DNA from: Marinobacter adhaerens HP15
Lineage (GTDB): Bacteria; Pseudomonadota; Gammaproteobacteria; Pseudomonadales; Oleiphilaceae
DNA: 64,000 nt
NCBI RefSeq assembly: GCF_000166295.1
Contig: NC_017506.1
Location: forward strand, 1,736,001 to 1,800,000
Reading direction: 5' to 3'
The stretch's first letter is position 1; the number at the start of each line of letters is the position of its first letter. Position numbers and translations under genes: made by a program. Of this stretch, positions 35,510 to 45,882 are shown in pieces. The notes below the pieces were generated by a model that made no database searches, was not told where the DNA came from, and saw only the letters and a list, made by a program, of their open reading frames with translations.

Positions 35510-35869
35510 ATGGGCAGCCATGTAGAAACAGACGCTCAGGGCCGCAAAACCGCGGTCAACGTCTGCCTGGAACCCTGCGCCATTGAGCGCGGCATGCGCA
35601 TTATCGGAGGAAAGTGGACGGGATCGATCATCTTTCACCTGAAAGACGGCCCTGTGCGCTTCAATGATCTGGCTCGCATGCTGGGCGGCGCCAGCAAGAA
35701 GATGATTGATCAACGGTTGAAGGAGCTGGAAGCCCGACAGATGGTGGTGCGAAAAGTCATCAACGACCGGCCAGTGGCGGTGACCTATGAGTTGACGGAC
35801 TTCGGGCGCAGTGCATTGAAGATTCTGGATGAGTTGCGGATGTGGTCAGACGAGCACAAAATTAAGTAA
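35510..35869 (+). CDS. HxlR-family regulator
   Basis: A 119-residue winged-helix regulator: NVCLEPCAIERGMRIIGGKWT (paired cysteines, a redox or electrophile sensor feature of HxlR/YodB/QorR types), VRFNDLARMLGGASKKMIDQRLKELE and TYELTDFGRSALKIL. ATG 35510 follows GGTGGAG. Probably represses mdaB-cupin-GFA and responds to quinones or diamide-type stress. Confidence 0.88.
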   Translation: MGSHVETDAQGRKTAVNVCLEPCAIERGMRIIGGKWTGSIIFHLKDGPVRFNDLARMLGGASKKMIDQRLKELEARQMVVRKVINDRPVAVTYELTDFGRSALKILDELRMWSDEHKIK

Positions 35870-36025
35870 CCCTATGAGTCGATCTGGAGTGGGCAGGGGC
35901 CTCCTTGAACTGAAGTTGGCCATGGTGGCCTATTCACTGCCTGTAAACCCATGAGAAATGGGGGTTACTGCATTTATTACGCCGATGATGGCATGGTCCA
36001 CACCAAGTTCTGGGGGAGACTCTCT

Positions 36026-37435
36026 TTGGCTGAAGAAACGCACCGCTATCAGCAGCTGGAGCAGTGGATACTGCAAGGCATCATTGACGGTCGCTGGAAG
36101 TCGGGTGATCGTCTGCCATCCATTCGGGAGATATGTGCACAACAGGGCGTGTCAAAAGCCACAGTCCAGCATGCCCTGCAGCGACTTGAGGCACAGGGGT
36201 TTCTGGAGGTTCGGCCAAAGGCAGGCCATTTCGTTACCCTGGCGCCTAAAGCCACTGCACCGCCGAGAACCACCTCCCGTATTGAAGCGCCGCGCCCCGT
36301 CAATGTTAGTGATTTACTGCTGGACATTATGGATCGAAATGCGGCGTTCGATCTTCTCCCCAAACTGCATGCCGGCGAATTGCCACCAGGAATCGTAAGC
36401 CTCAACCGAGCCATTGGGAGAGCGCTTCGGAGGCAGCGTGGCGCCGACTTCCAGTATTACGACAAGCCTGCAGGCGATCTGAAATTGCGGGAACAGCTTG
36501 GGCTTCTGCTGGCTAAACGAGGGTGGCCAGTGACGCCAGATGAACTATGTATAACCTCGGGCTGTCAACATGCCTTGTTCCTGGCGCTCATGGCTTGCTG
36601 TCAGCGCGGGGACGTCGTTGCCGTGGAATCGCCGGGTTTCTATGGGGTACTGCAACTGCTGGAACAACTCGGTTTGCAAGTTATGGAAATACCAACCTCC
36701 ACGGCAAGCGGTATGGATATGGACGCCCTTGAAGAAGCACTGGGGCGCTGGAACATCCAGGCATGCGTCGTGTCTCCGGCGTTTGCTACGCCAGGAGGGG
36801 CGTTGATGTCCGAGGCTCCCCGGCGACGACTGATGGCCCTGGCGGAAAAGTACGATCTGGCCGTTATCGAAGACGATATATACGCGGAGTCGGGGTTTTC
36901 CCGGGTTCCCGACACTCTTAAAGCGCTGGATGAGAACAATCGTGTCATCCACTGCAGTTCGTTTTCCAAGGTGTTATCCAGGGACCTGCGGCTGGGCTGG
37001 ATTTCAGGGGCACGCTGGCATCAGCGGATACTGCACCTGAAAATGGTGACTCAACTGGCCAGTAGCCGCTACTTACAACAGGGCGTTGCGGCCTATATGG
37101 AAGAAGGTGAGCTGTCCGCCCATCTCCGCAGGCAACGAAAGGTGCTGAGTGAGCAACGCGACCGGCTACTGGCTTCACTGCTCGCATGGCCGGTGTCGGT
37201 AAGAGTGACGGCGCCCCAGGGCGGCCTGGCGGTCTGGCTGGAACTGCCTGCAACGGTCGACACCCTGGCTGTATACCCCAAGGCGCTTGACGCAGGTGTT
37301 GTGATCACGCCCGGCCCACTTTTTTCCGCATCGGGTAAGTATGGCAATTGTCTGAGGATCAGCTTTTCCCATCCCTGGGATGAGCGAAGAATCCGCGCCC
37401 TGAATCAACTACCAGAGTTGCTGTATCTTACCTGA
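36026..37435 (+). CDS. MocR-type GntR/aminotransferase regulator, copy 2
   Basis: About 469 residues from the TTG at 36026, which has GGGGGAG 6 bases upstream; longer starts at 35951 or 35993 are possible but add sequence with no counterpart in copy 1. GntR helix-turn-helix (GDRLPSIREICAQQGVSKAT), FDLLPKLHAGELPPGIVSLN, CITSGCQHALFLALMA, VIEDDIYAESGF and lysine site CSSFSKVLSRDLRLGWISGA are collinear with the copy at 9627. Followed by a conserved element and intact ccoG. Confidence 0.85.
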   Translation: MAEETHRYQQLEQWILQGIIDGRWKSGDRLPSIREICAQQGVSKATVQHALQRLEAQGFLEVRPKAGHFVTLAPKATAPPRTTSRIEAPRPVNVSDLLLDIMDRNAAFDLLPKLHAGELPPGIVSLNRAIGRALRRQRGADFQYYDKPAGDLKLREQLGLLLAKRGWPVTPDELCITSGCQHALFLALMACCQRGDVVAVESPGFYGVLQLLEQLGLQVMEIPTSTASGMDMDALEEALGRWNIQACVVSPAFATPGGALMSEAPRRRLMALAEKYDLAVIEDDIYAESGFSRVPDTLKALDENNRVIHCSSFSKVLSRDLRLGWISGARWHQRILHLKMVTQLASSRYLQQGVAAYMEEGELSAHLRRQRKVLSEQRDRLLASLLAWPVSVRVTAPQGGLAVWLELPATVDTLAVYPKALDAGVVITPGPLFSASGKYGNCLRISFSHPWDERRIRALNQLPELLYLT

Positions 37436-37443
37436 CGGCCCAT

Positions 37444-37480
37444 CTGTCCCTATTAAAAATTAAAAATTTGAGCCTGCACC
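37444..37480 (+). promoter_or_regulatory. Conserved element upstream of ccoG copy 2
   Basis: CTGTCCCTAT followed by TAAAAATTAAAAATTTG, the counterpart of the element at 11039-11076. Only this stretch is conserved in the otherwise diverged gap. Confidence 0.5.
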
Positions 37481-37534
37481 GATCCCGTGGAACTGGATAA
37501 CCTCACTGTCAGATAGAACGACTGTAAGTGAGTA

Positions 37535-38926
37535 ATGAGCCAGAATATCCCGCTTCGCAATATTGATACCGTTCCTGACCGCCCCACGCTCATGGATAAA
37601 ATTCATACCCGCAGTTTCAAGGGCTATTTCAGGCGACTGAGAATCCTTGGTGGAGCACTCCTGTTTGCTCTGTATTTTGGAACGGTCTGGTTAACCAGCG
37701 GAGACCGCCAGGCGGTCTTATGGGACCTTTCTGAGAAGCAGTTCCATATTTTCGGCAGTACCTTCTGGCCTCAGGATCTGGTTCTCCTGTCAGCAATCCT
37801 GATCATATGCGCAGTCGGGCTATTCTTTTTGACCGTGCTGGCCGGGCGGGTCTGGTGCGGATATACCTGTCCCCAAAGCGTGTGGATGTGGATATTCATG
37901 TGGGCAGAGAAAGTCACCGAGGGCGACCGAAACCAGCGCATCAAACTTGACCAGGCTCCAATGAGCATCGCCAAGTTTTTCAAACGCGCCCGGAAGCATA
38001 CGCTCTGGTTGCTGATCAGCCTTGCGACAGCCGTGACGTTCGTTGGTTACTTCACGCCCATCCGGGAACTGCTACCCAATCTGATTACCATGGATATTGG
38101 GGCAACGGCTCTTTTCTGGGTCTTTTTCTTCACGGTGGCAACCTACACCAACGCAGGATGGCTCCGTGAGAAAGTGTGCCTGCATATGTGTCCCTACGGC
38201 CGTTTCCAGTCGTCCATGCTGGATCAGGACTCATTGGTCATTACCTATGATGCAGCGCGAGGCGAGTCCAGAGGCCCCCGGAAGAAAGGGGCGGATTACA
38301 AGTCGGAAGGGCTGGGTGATTGTATCGACTGCCAGATGTGCGTTCAGGTGTGCCCTACGGGTATCGATATTCGCGATGGCCTGCAGATGGAGTGCATAGC
38401 CTGTGCGGCGTGCATTGACGCCTGTGATTCGGTCATGGAAAAAATGGCCTACGGTACGGGGCTGATTCGCTACACCAGCGAGCGGGCATTGAATGGAGGT
38501 GGACTGCGTATTGTCAGGCCAAGGATGCTCGGTTACGCCGTCGTTCTACTCGCAATGATTTCAGCGTTGTCCTGGGCTTTCGTCTCCAGACCAATGCTGA
38601 CACTTGATATCGAAAAAGACCGTGGCTTGTTTCGATACAACACGCAAGGCCATATCGAAAACAGTTATGTATTGAAGATCCTCAACAAGAGCCAGCACAG
38701 TCAGAGTTATAACATCGGTGTGTCTGGAGTGGACGGCCTGCAACTGAGCTCTGCAGCGCCTGTGTCTGTAGGAGCAAGGGAGAGAGTTGAGCTTCCGATT
38801 ACCGTATCCGTTGCACCGGAGTCCCTTGAGACTGAAGTCAGTGCTATCAATTTCCATCTTCAATCAGTGAAAGATCCGGCACTGAAACTCGTCGCAAACA
38901 GTAAATTCGTGGGGACAATACAATGA
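37535..38926 (+). CDS. ccoG: CcoG (FixG) cytochrome oxidase accessory protein, copy 2, intact
   Basis: A 463-residue CcoG with about five membrane helices, WCGYTCPQSVW, CLHMCPYGRFQ, two 4Fe-4S motifs (CIDCQMCVQVCP and CIACAACIDACD) and a C-terminal periplasmic Ig-like domain. CcoG reduces copper during cbb3 oxidase maturation. The region where copy 1 is frameshifted reads CAVGLFFLTVLAGRVW here without a break. No ccoNOP genes are in the window. It overlaps the EAL gene by 4 bp. Confidence 0.92.
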   Translation: MSQNIPLRNIDTVPDRPTLMDKIHTRSFKGYFRRLRILGGALLFALYFGTVWLTSGDRQAVLWDLSEKQFHIFGSTFWPQDLVLLSAILIICAVGLFFLTVLAGRVWCGYTCPQSVWMWIFMWAEKVTEGDRNQRIKLDQAPMSIAKFFKRARKHTLWLLISLATAVTFVGYFTPIRELLPNLITMDIGATALFWVFFFTVATYTNAGWLREKVCLHMCPYGRFQSSMLDQDSLVITYDAARGESRGPRKKGADYKSEGLGDCIDCQMCVQVCPTGIDIRDGLQMECIACAACIDACDSVMEKMAYGTGLIRYTSERALNGGGLRIVRPRMLGYAVVLLAMISALSWAFVSRPMLTLDIEKDRGLFRYNTQGHIENSYVLKILNKSQHSQSYNIGVSGVDGLQLSSAAPVSVGARERVELPITVSVAPESLETEVSAINFHLQSVKDPALKLVANSKFVGTIQ

Positions 38927-40980
38927 CTGAAAACCACATGCATGAGGTCATGGACCGGCTGTCACCGTCGGTCTTCGCCGGTCTGCTAACCGTCGATGGC
39001 GTGCTCACATACGCCAATAAGGCTGCGCTGGATGCCATTGGCGCACAAGCCGAGGAGGTGCTGGGCCGACCGTTCGATGCCACCCCCTGGTGGCGGTTCT
39101 CGGACCAGAGCCGGCAACGTCTGCGTGAGTCGATACGGGCCGCCGGCCGGGGCCTTGCGTCCCGCTTTGACGTGCCTATCCTTGATCTCAATGGCCGGGT
39201 GCGGACCATGGATTTCACCCTGCACCCGGTCTACGACGACAACGGAAACGTCACCTATCTGGTACCTTCCGGGCGCGACATCACGGAGCGCAGGCAGGCG
39301 GAGCGGGAGCTGCGGCTGACCCAGTTCGCAGTGGATCACGCGCGGGGCGCAATGTTCCAGATCGATGCCGACGGGCGGGTACGCTATGCCAATCGCGCGG
39401 CCTGCGACATGCTCGGGTACGCCCGCGAAGACCTTACAGGACGCTTGCTTTCCGATATCGATCCCACCATGACGGAAGGGGTATGGCGGGAGCATTTGCA
39501 CGAGTTGAAGGCGCAGGGCTCGGCACGACTTGAGTCACTCGCCCGCCGCAGCGACGGGGGACTGATCCCCATCGAGGTAACCGCCACCTACATCGAGTAC
39601 GAAGGTGAGCCCGTCAGCTTCTCCTATGTCGACGATCTCACGGCCCGTAGGGCATCCGAGGAGCGCATCCACTATCTAACCCGATTCGACGGCCTTACCC
39701 GGTTGCCGAACCGGACTGCACTCCACGAACGCCTCGAACAGGCCATCGAGTCGGCGCAACACAGCAACTCGTCTGTGGCGCTTCTGATTGTCGGGCTCGA
39801 CCGCCTGGGGCTGGTCAACGACGCCCTGGGGCACGCGGGCGGAGACGAGGTGCTTCGCGCCATCGCCGAGAGGCTGTCCGCATGCGCGGAAACACCCGCG
39901 ACCGTGGCCCGTATTGGCGGGGATGAATTTGCGATCATGTACACGACAGATACGCAGCAGGATCTCCATGCCGAGTATTGGATTCAACGCATCCTTGAGT
40001 CAGTCTCCGAGCCCTTGCGGATCGACGATCAGGAGATCTGCCTAACCTGCAGCATTGGCTCTGCCGCCTATCCAACCGACGGAACGGACTCGGGAGAGCT
40101 GTTCAAGAACGCCTCTTCAGCGCTGCGCTGTGCCAAGGGCCGGGGGCGCAACATGCACCAGGCTTATGCCATTGCCACGGCCAACCGGGATCCGGAGCGA
40201 CTGTTCCTGGAGTCAGCGCTGCGCGGTGCTCAGAAGTACGGCGAGTTCAGCGTACATTACCAACCCCGTATCGACGTGGACACCGGCGCGCCCGTTGGCG
40301 CTGAAGCACTGTTGCGCTGGCATCACCCCGACAAGGGTATGATTTCGCCTGCGCGTTTTATCCCTATTGCGGAGGAGACCGGCCTGATCGAATCGATAGG
40401 GGAGTGGGTGCTGCGAGCGGCATGCGAGCAGAACAGGCTCTGGCGTGAAAGTGACCTGAAGCCCGGACGCATTGGCGTGAACCTCTCAGCCCGGCAGTTC
40501 CGCCACGCAGACCTCGCTCTGCGGGTGGTGCAACTACTTAAAGAGTCCGGCCTGGACCCGGAACATCTGGAACTCGAAATCACCGAAAGCATGCTCATGG
40601 AGGACGTCGATGCTGCGATCACGACAATGACGTGCCTCAAGGATTACGGCGTGAGCATCGCGCTGGACGACTTCGGCACCGGTTACTCCTGCCTGAGCTA
40701 CCTGAAGCGCTTCCCGATCGATACGCTCAAAATCGACCAGTCGTTCGTCCGCGAAATCACCAGTGATCCGGCCAGTGCCGCGATCGCCGACGCCATCATC
40801 GCCATGGCCCAACGCCTGGGTCTGGATGTCATCGCCGAAGGCGTGGAGACCCCGGAGCAGTGCCGATTGCTGCGTGAAAGCGGATGTCGGCTTATGCAGG
40901 GCTACCTGTTTGCAAGACCGGTGCCGGCAGAGGATCTGACCAAACTGCTGCGTGTTGGGAACCTCGGCAAGCACCTCTGA
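38923..40980 (+). CDS. PAS-PAS-GGDEF-EAL cyclic-di-GMP protein
   Basis: A 685-residue protein without membrane helices: PAS 1 (about 10-125), PAS 2 (130-245), GGDEF (about 250-415; GGDEF at 332-336) and EAL (about 430-680; EALLRW at 461, DDFGTGYS, KIDQSFV, EGVE). The EAL site looks complete, so phosphodiesterase activity is expected. In the GGDEF domain the usual DxD metal residue is GLD (291), suggesting weak cyclase activity. Its ATG overlaps ccoG (ATGA). Base composition looks more GC-rich than its neighbours. Confidence 0.9.
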   Translation: MTENHMHEVMDRLSPSVFAGLLTVDGVLTYANKAALDAIGAQAEEVLGRPFDATPWWRFSDQSRQRLRESIRAAGRGLASRFDVPILDLNGRVRTMDFTLHPVYDDNGNVTYLVPSGRDITERRQAERELRLTQFAVDHARGAMFQIDADGRVRYANRAACDMLGYAREDLTGRLLSDIDPTMTEGVWREHLHELKAQGSARLESLARRSDGGLIPIEVTATYIEYEGEPVSFSYVDDLTARRASEERIHYLTRFDGLTRLPNRTALHERLEQAIESAQHSNSSVALLIVGLDRLGLVNDALGHAGGDEVLRAIAERLSACAETPATVARIGGDEFAIMYTTDTQQDLHAEYWIQRILESVSEPLRIDDQEICLTCSIGSAAYPTDGTDSGELFKNASSALRCAKGRGRNMHQAYAIATANRDPERLFLESALRGAQKYGEFSVHYQPRIDVDTGAPVGAEALLRWHHPDKGMISPARFIPIAEETGLIESIGEWVLRAACEQNRLWRESDLKPGRIGVNLSARQFRHADLALRVVQLLKESGLDPEHLELEITESMLMEDVDAAITTMTCLKDYGVSIALDDFGTGYSCLSYLKRFPIDTLKIDQSFVREITSDPASAAIADAIIAMAQRLGLDVIAEGVETPEQCRLLRESGCRLMQGYLFARPVPAEDLTKLLRVGNLGKHL

Positions 40981-41007
40981 CTCGGCTTGGGCTGACATCG
41001 CCAGTAA

Positions 41008-42888
41008 TCAGCCGTCGTTCCTCGGTGGTGTCCACGACGGTGTTTCGTCCTCGATTCGCCGTGCGTCTTCCCGCATGGCGTGACCCAGTGACTCGTCCAG
41101 TTTCATGAACAGCTCCCCGTAGCGTGGGCTGAAATGGATGCCTTCCTGGATGTTGCGCCAGGCGCTGAACAGTTGGTCTTCGTTGGCTTTTTCGCTGGCG
41201 ACAAAGGATTGGGTCATCCGGCGAGCGCGTTCGGGGTGGACACCCATGGCGGTGAGGGCATCGCCGCCGAGAGCCAGGGCGGAGTAGTAGGTTTCGCTCA
41301 CTACGTCGTCGGCGCCGGCTTCTCGCAGTTCGTAGCCGTGGCCGCGGTCGAAGGCGCGGGCCAGTACCCAGACCTCCGGGTAAAGCTGTTTGACATGACG
41401 CACCAGATTAACGGCCCGGTCGCGGTCATCAATGGCGACGACGAGCAGGCGAGCCTCGGCAATGCCAGCGGTTTCCAGTAGCTGGATACGGGTGGCGTCG
41501 CCAAAGTAGCTTGTCAGTTGGATCCGCCGCAGGTTTTCGATCTGCTCCAGGGCATGGTCCAGGGCAACGCTGGGAATGTTGTTGGCGCGAAGCAACCGGC
41601 AGACGATCTGCCCGAAGCGGCCGACCCCTGCCACAATCACCGGCGCCTGCTCTTCTATCTCATCCGGCTCCGCTTCTTCATTGGAGGCCTTCTGATAGCG
41701 GGGCAGCACCACCCGCTCATAGACAATGAACAACAGCGGTGTCAGGAACATGGACAGGGCCACGACCAGTGACAGCATCTGCGCGGTGTCCGCCGGGATC
41801 ACACGGTTCTGGGTGCTGTAGGTCAGCAGCACAAACCCGAATTCACCGGCCTGGGCGAGCCCGAGGGTGAACAGCCAGCCTTCACTGCTGCGGATGCGGA
41901 AGGCGAGGGCCAGAACAACCAGAATCAGTGCCTTGCCAATGATCACCGCCAGGGCGAGAAGCAGGACGATATCCCAGGACTCCGCCAGAACGCCGAAATT
42001 GATTCCCGCGCCCACGGTAATGAAGAACAGCCCCAGCAGCAGCCCTTTGAACGGCTCGATATTGGCTTCCAGTTCGTGCCGGAATTCGCTGTTGGCCAGC
42101 ACCACACCGGCCAGGAATGCGCCAAGTGCCGGTGACAGGTCTACCAGGCTCATGAGCGCCGCGATGCCGATAATGAGCATCAGGGACGTGGCGGTGAATA
42201 CCTCCCGCATGCCGGACTTCACCACGTAGCGGAACAGTGGCCGGCTCAGGTAATGGCCGCAGACAATCACCAGCACGATCGCACCGACAACGGCCAGCCC
42301 ATGTGCCCAGCCCGGCAGGTTCTCAACCAGGCTCAGGCTGCTGTGTCCGTGCTCTGCATCGGTGGCGGAGATTCCGGACACGGCCAGCAGCGGGATGACG
42401 GCCAACATGGGAATCACCGCAATGTCCTGGAAAAGCAGCACCGAGAAGGCACTCTGGCCACCTTCGGTTTTGACCAGACCCTTTTCGGTCAGCGTCTGCA
42501 ACACAATCGCGGTTGAGGAGAGGGAGAAGAGAAACCCTACCGCCACGGCGGTTTGCCAGGCCATCCCCAACGACCAGGCAAAGCCGGTAGCGGCGGCTGC
42601 GGTCAGTGTGACCTGCAGGCCGCCGAGGCCGAGCAGCCGGACCCGCATGGCCCAGAGAGATTTGGGATCAAGCTCCATCCCCACCAGGAACAGCATCATC
42701 ACCACGCCGAATTCGGCAAAATGCTGAAGGGTGACCGTCTCCTGGCCCACCAGCCCGGTCACCGGTCCGATGACGACACCGGCCACCAGGTAACCGAGTA
42801 CCGACCCCAGCCCGAGCCGCCTGGCCAGCGGCACCGCGATGACCGCCGCCACCAGGTATATAAACGCCTGAACAAAGTAGTCAGTCAT
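41008..42888 (-). CDS. CPA2-family cation:proton antiporter, KefB/KefC-like
   Basis: A 626-residue membrane protein: about 12 helices in residues 1-380 (LGSVLGYLVAGVVIGPVTG, VVMMLFLVGMELDP, FLFSLSSTAIVLQTL, LSPALGAFLAGVVLANSEF) and a cytosolic RCK/TrkA-N domain (VIVAGVGRFGQIVCRLL, VALDHALEQIE) followed by a 100-residue tail. Similar to KefB/KefC, which export K+ gated by glutathione adducts; no KefF/KefG partner gene is adjacent. Physiological ion unproven. Confidence 0.9.
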   Translation of the reverse strand: MTDYFVQAFIYLVAAVIAVPLARRLGLGSVLGYLVAGVVIGPVTGLVGQETVTLQHFAEFGVVMMLFLVGMELDPKSLWAMRVRLLGLGGLQVTLTAAAATGFAWSLGMAWQTAVAVGFLFSLSSTAIVLQTLTEKGLVKTEGGQSAFSVLLFQDIAVIPMLAVIPLLAVSGISATDAEHGHSSLSLVENLPGWAHGLAVVGAIVLVIVCGHYLSRPLFRYVVKSGMREVFTATSLMLIIGIAALMSLVDLSPALGAFLAGVVLANSEFRHELEANIEPFKGLLLGLFFITVGAGINFGVLAESWDIVLLLALAVIIGKALILVVLALAFRIRSSEGWLFTLGLAQAGEFGFVLLTYSTQNRVIPADTAQMLSLVVALSMFLTPLLFIVYERVVLPRYQKASNEEAEPDEIEEQAPVIVAGVGRFGQIVCRLLRANNIPSVALDHALEQIENLRRIQLTSYFGDATRIQLLETAGIAEARLLVVAIDDRDRAVNLVRHVKQLYPEVWVLARAFDRGHGYELREAGADDVVSETYYSALALGGDALTAMGVHPERARRMTQSFVASEKANEDQLFSAWRNIQEGIHFSPRYGELFMKLDESLGHAMREDARRIEDETPSWTPPRNDG

Positions 42889-42993
42889 CAGTTATGTCCT
42901 TGGGCCGAAAATCGGAGATTCGTCCTCTAACCTTAGACCAACCGCTGTAATTCGCCTCGGGGAACAGTGTGGCCCTGATTCCTTCGTGCCGCC

Positions 42994-43021
42994 TTGCTTT
43001 CGATCCACCTCGAACTATACT
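42994..43021 (+). promoter_or_regulatory. Candidate sigma-70 promoter of the clpK gene
   Basis: TTGCTT, 16-base spacer, TATACT, ending about 120 bp before the clpK ATG. The 5' leader that follows contains two similar C-rich blocks (GGGCTCTGCCCCC and GGGCTCCGCCCC). No clear sigma-32 motif was seen. Confidence 0.35.
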
Positions 43022-43143
43022 TAAATTTAAGCTTCTCCCGGGCTCTGCCCCCTTCCAGACTTTACTGGGCTCCGCCCCTTCTCCAAGGCTTAGCCGTTCC
43101 CATACGACTGTTGTAAGCCACACAACAGTACTACGGAGGGAAC

Positions 43144-45882
43144 ATGGGCAAGAGCGCGGAACAATCACCGCAAGTATCCTGCGATATCTGCCGGCAACGC
43201 CCTGCGGCTCTGCAGGTAACCGTTTCACAGGCCGGTCGAAGACGCACCCTCAACGTATGCCAAACGGATTATTTGCGCCTGAGAGCACGAAGTGCCTCTC
43301 CGTTTGAATCCCTGTTTGGCAGCGGGCTGCACTCCGACGATTTCTTCGAGCGGCTGGCGCGAGACGAGGATTTCGGCTTTGGCAGTGTCGCCAGTCGAGA
43401 GAATGGCCGGCCGCAGGATAGCGAATCGATCGCCCTCGGTGACCTGCTTAGTGAGCAAAGCGAGCAGATTCTGCAGCAAGCCGCGGCTACCGCGGCGGAG
43501 TGGGGTTCGCAGCTCATTGATACCAGCCACCTGCTTTACGCGCTGGCCGATAACGATGTGGTGCAGGCGCTGCTCAAGCGATACCAGCTGTCTGCCAGGG
43601 ACCTCAAGACCCAGGTTGAGCAACTGACACCCAAAGGTGCGAGCGAACCCGAAACGGACGGGCCTGCAAAGATCGGAGTTTCCCCACGGGTGAAAGCAGC
43701 GCTACAGCACGCCTTCCAGGCGTCGAGAGACCTTGGGCATGGGTACATTGGTCCCGAGCACCTTCTGATCGGTTTGGCCGAGGAGGAGGGGCTGGCCAGC
43801 GACTTGCTGAACCGTTACGGCCTTTCTGCACACAGTCTTCGGCAGAAGACTGTGCAGGTGGTCGGGAAGGGGGCGCAGGAGGGGCGACTGCCGGAGCAAA
43901 GCGACACACCCACCCTGGACAAGTACAGTCGGGATCTCACGGCACTGGCTAACGAGGGCAAGCTGGACCCGGTGATCGGTCGAGCGGCCGAGGTTGAGAG
44001 CCTGATCGAGGTTCTCTCCCGGCGCCGTAAGAACAACCCCGTTCTTATCGGTGAGCCGGGCGTCGGCAAGACCGCCATTGTTGAAGGGCTGGCGCAGCGA
44101 ATTGTTCACAACGAAGTACCGGACCTGTTGCAGAACAAACGAGTGGTTGAGCTAAACATCAACTCGCTGGTGGCGGGCTCCCAGTATCGTGGTCAATTCG
44201 AGGAGCGGATCAAACAGGTCCTCGACGAGATTACTTCCCACCAAAACAAGATTGTGCTGTTCATCGACGAGCTACACACCATTGTCGGCGCCGGATCGAC
44301 CGGGGGTGAGGGCGGGCTGGACGTCGCAAACACTCTCAAGCCACAACTGGCGCGTGGCGAACTGCATTTGGTCGGGGCGACCACGCTGGCCGAATACCAG
44401 AAGCACATCGAAAAAGACGCAGCGCTGGAGCGGCGGCTGCAACCGGTGTTCGTCGCCGAACCAACGATTGACCAGACCATCAATATACTCAGGGGGCTCA
44501 GGGATCGACTGGAGGCCCACCACAAGGTGACGATCACCGACGAGGCGATTGTCGCCGCCGTCGAGATGGCGGACCGCTACGTTACCAACCGGTTCCTGCC
44601 GGACAAGGCCATCGATCTGATCGATCAGGCGGCTGCCCGGGTACGAATCGGTGGCACTTCGCGGCCGCCGGAGCTTCACGAGCTTGGTGCACAGATCGAC
44701 CAATTGCGGCGCGAACGTGACTACGCATCCAACCGCAAGGATTTCGAGCGCGCGAGCGCGCTGGAAGCTCGTATCGAAGAACACCAAGGCGACTATGATC
44801 AAGGCCTCGAGGAATGGAACACGACCCGGAGCACTAGCGCTAACCAGGTAGACGTCGAAGATGTGGCACAGATCGTTTCGCGTCTCACCGGCGTTCCGGT
44901 GGCAGAGCTCACCACTGAGGAGCGCACGAGGCTGATGGAGATGGAACAGCGTCTACATCAGCGGGTTGTCGGTCAGGACGAGGCGGTAACTGCGGTATCC
45001 GATGCCGTGCGCCTTTCTCGCGCCGGGCTGGGCGACCGCCGCCGTCCCATCGCAACCTTCTTCTTCCTCGGACCCACGGGCGTGGGTAAGACGGAATTGA
45101 CCAAAGCCCTTGCGGAAACGGTATTTGGTGATGAAGAGGCGATGATCCGTATTGACATGAGCGAGTACATGGAGCGGCATACGGTCGCGCGCCTCATCGG
45201 GGCGCCTCCCGGGTACGTAGGGCACGAGGAAGGGGGTCAGCTTACCGAAAAGGTGCGCAGAAAGCCGTACAGCGTCGTTCTGCTGGACGAGTTCGAGAAA
45301 GCACATATGGATGTCCAGAACGTGCTGCTACAGGTCTTCGAGGATGGGCGGCTCACTGATGGCAAGGGGCGCGTTGTGGACTTCACCAATACCATCATAA
45401 TCGCTACGAGCAACATCGGTTCCGATGTTATCCGGGAAAACATCGAGGCCCCGGAGGACAAGCGCAAGGACGACGCGGAATTGAAGTCGGAGCTGTTGAA
45501 CGTGCTTCGTCGCTATCTCCGCCCGGAGTTCATCAACCGCATTGATGAGATCATCGTGTTCCACGCACTCGATCGCAAGCAAATCGGTGACATCGTAGGT
45601 CTGCAGCTCGAGCGCGTGAAGCGTATCGCGCACGGGCAGGGCTTGACGGTGGAGTTTGACGACTCACTCATCGACCACTTGGCGGATGTCGGCTACCGGC
45701 CGGAGTTTGGTGCGCGCGAACTTCGTCGCCAGATCCGATCCCTGATCGAGACGCGCCTTGCGAGTGCCGTGTTGCGGGGCGACATAGAGGAAGGTGATAG
45801 CCTGCGCTTCGTCTACGACGAGGGTCGAAGTGAGATCCGCTGGGAGAAGGAAGCAAAGGTGCCTGCCTCCGAACCGGAGTGA
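43144..45882 (+). CDS. clpK: ClpK/ClpG-type AAA+ disaggregase
   Basis: A 912-residue Hsp100 ATPase. N-terminal zinc-finger-like segment ([15 protein letters not shown] ... NVCQTDY; C13, C16, C39), then Clp-N repeats, NBD1 ([23 protein letters not shown]), a UVR-like middle segment ([15 protein letters not shown]), and NBD2 ([23 protein letters not shown]). No (I/L)GF ClpP-docking loop is visible in NBD2, in line with ClpK/ClpG, stand-alone disaggregases that give extreme heat tolerance and are commonly carried on mobile islands. The usual sHsp and other stress-island partners are absent here. Confidence 0.85.
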   Translation: MGKSAEQSPQVSCDICRQRPAALQVTVSQAGRRRTLNVCQTDYLRLRARSASPFESLFGSGLHSDDFFERLARDEDFGFGSVASRENGRPQDSESIALGDLLSEQSEQILQQAAATAAEWGSQLIDTSHLLYALADNDVVQALLKRYQLSARDLKTQVEQLTPKGASEPETDGPAKIGVSPRVKAALQHAFQASRDLGHGYIGPEHLLIGLAEEEGLASDLLNRYGLSAHSLRQKTVQVVGKGAQEGRLPEQSDTPTLDKYSRDLTALANEGKLDPVIGRAAEVESLIEVLSRRRKNNPVLIGEPGVGKTAIVEGLAQRIVHNEVPDLLQNKRVVELNINSLVAGSQYRGQFEERIKQVLDEITSHQNKIVLFIDELHTIVGAGSTGGEGGLDVANTLKPQLARGELHLVGATTLAEYQKHIEKDAALERRLQPVFVAEPTIDQTINILRGLRDRLEAHHKVTITDEAIVAAVEMADRYVTNRFLPDKAIDLIDQAAARVRIGGTSRPPELHELGAQIDQLRRERDYASNRKDFERASALEARIEEHQGDYDQGLEEWNTTRSTSANQVDVEDVAQIVSRLTGVPVAELTTEERTRLMEMEQRLHQRVVGQDEAVTAVSDAVRLSRAGLGDRRRPIATFFFLGPTGVGKTELTKALAETVFGDEEAMIRIDMSEYMERHTVARLIGAPPGYVGHEEGGQLTEKVRRKPYSVVLLDEFEKAHMDVQNVLLQVFEDGRLTDGKGRVVDFTNTIIIATSNIGSDVIRENIEAPEDKRKDDAELKSELLNVLRRYLRPEFINRIDEIIVFHALDRKQIGDIVGLQLERVKRIAHGQGLTVEFDDSLIDHLADVGYRPEFGARELRRQIRSLIETRLASAVLRGDIEEGDSLRFVYDEGRSEIRWEKEAKVPASEPE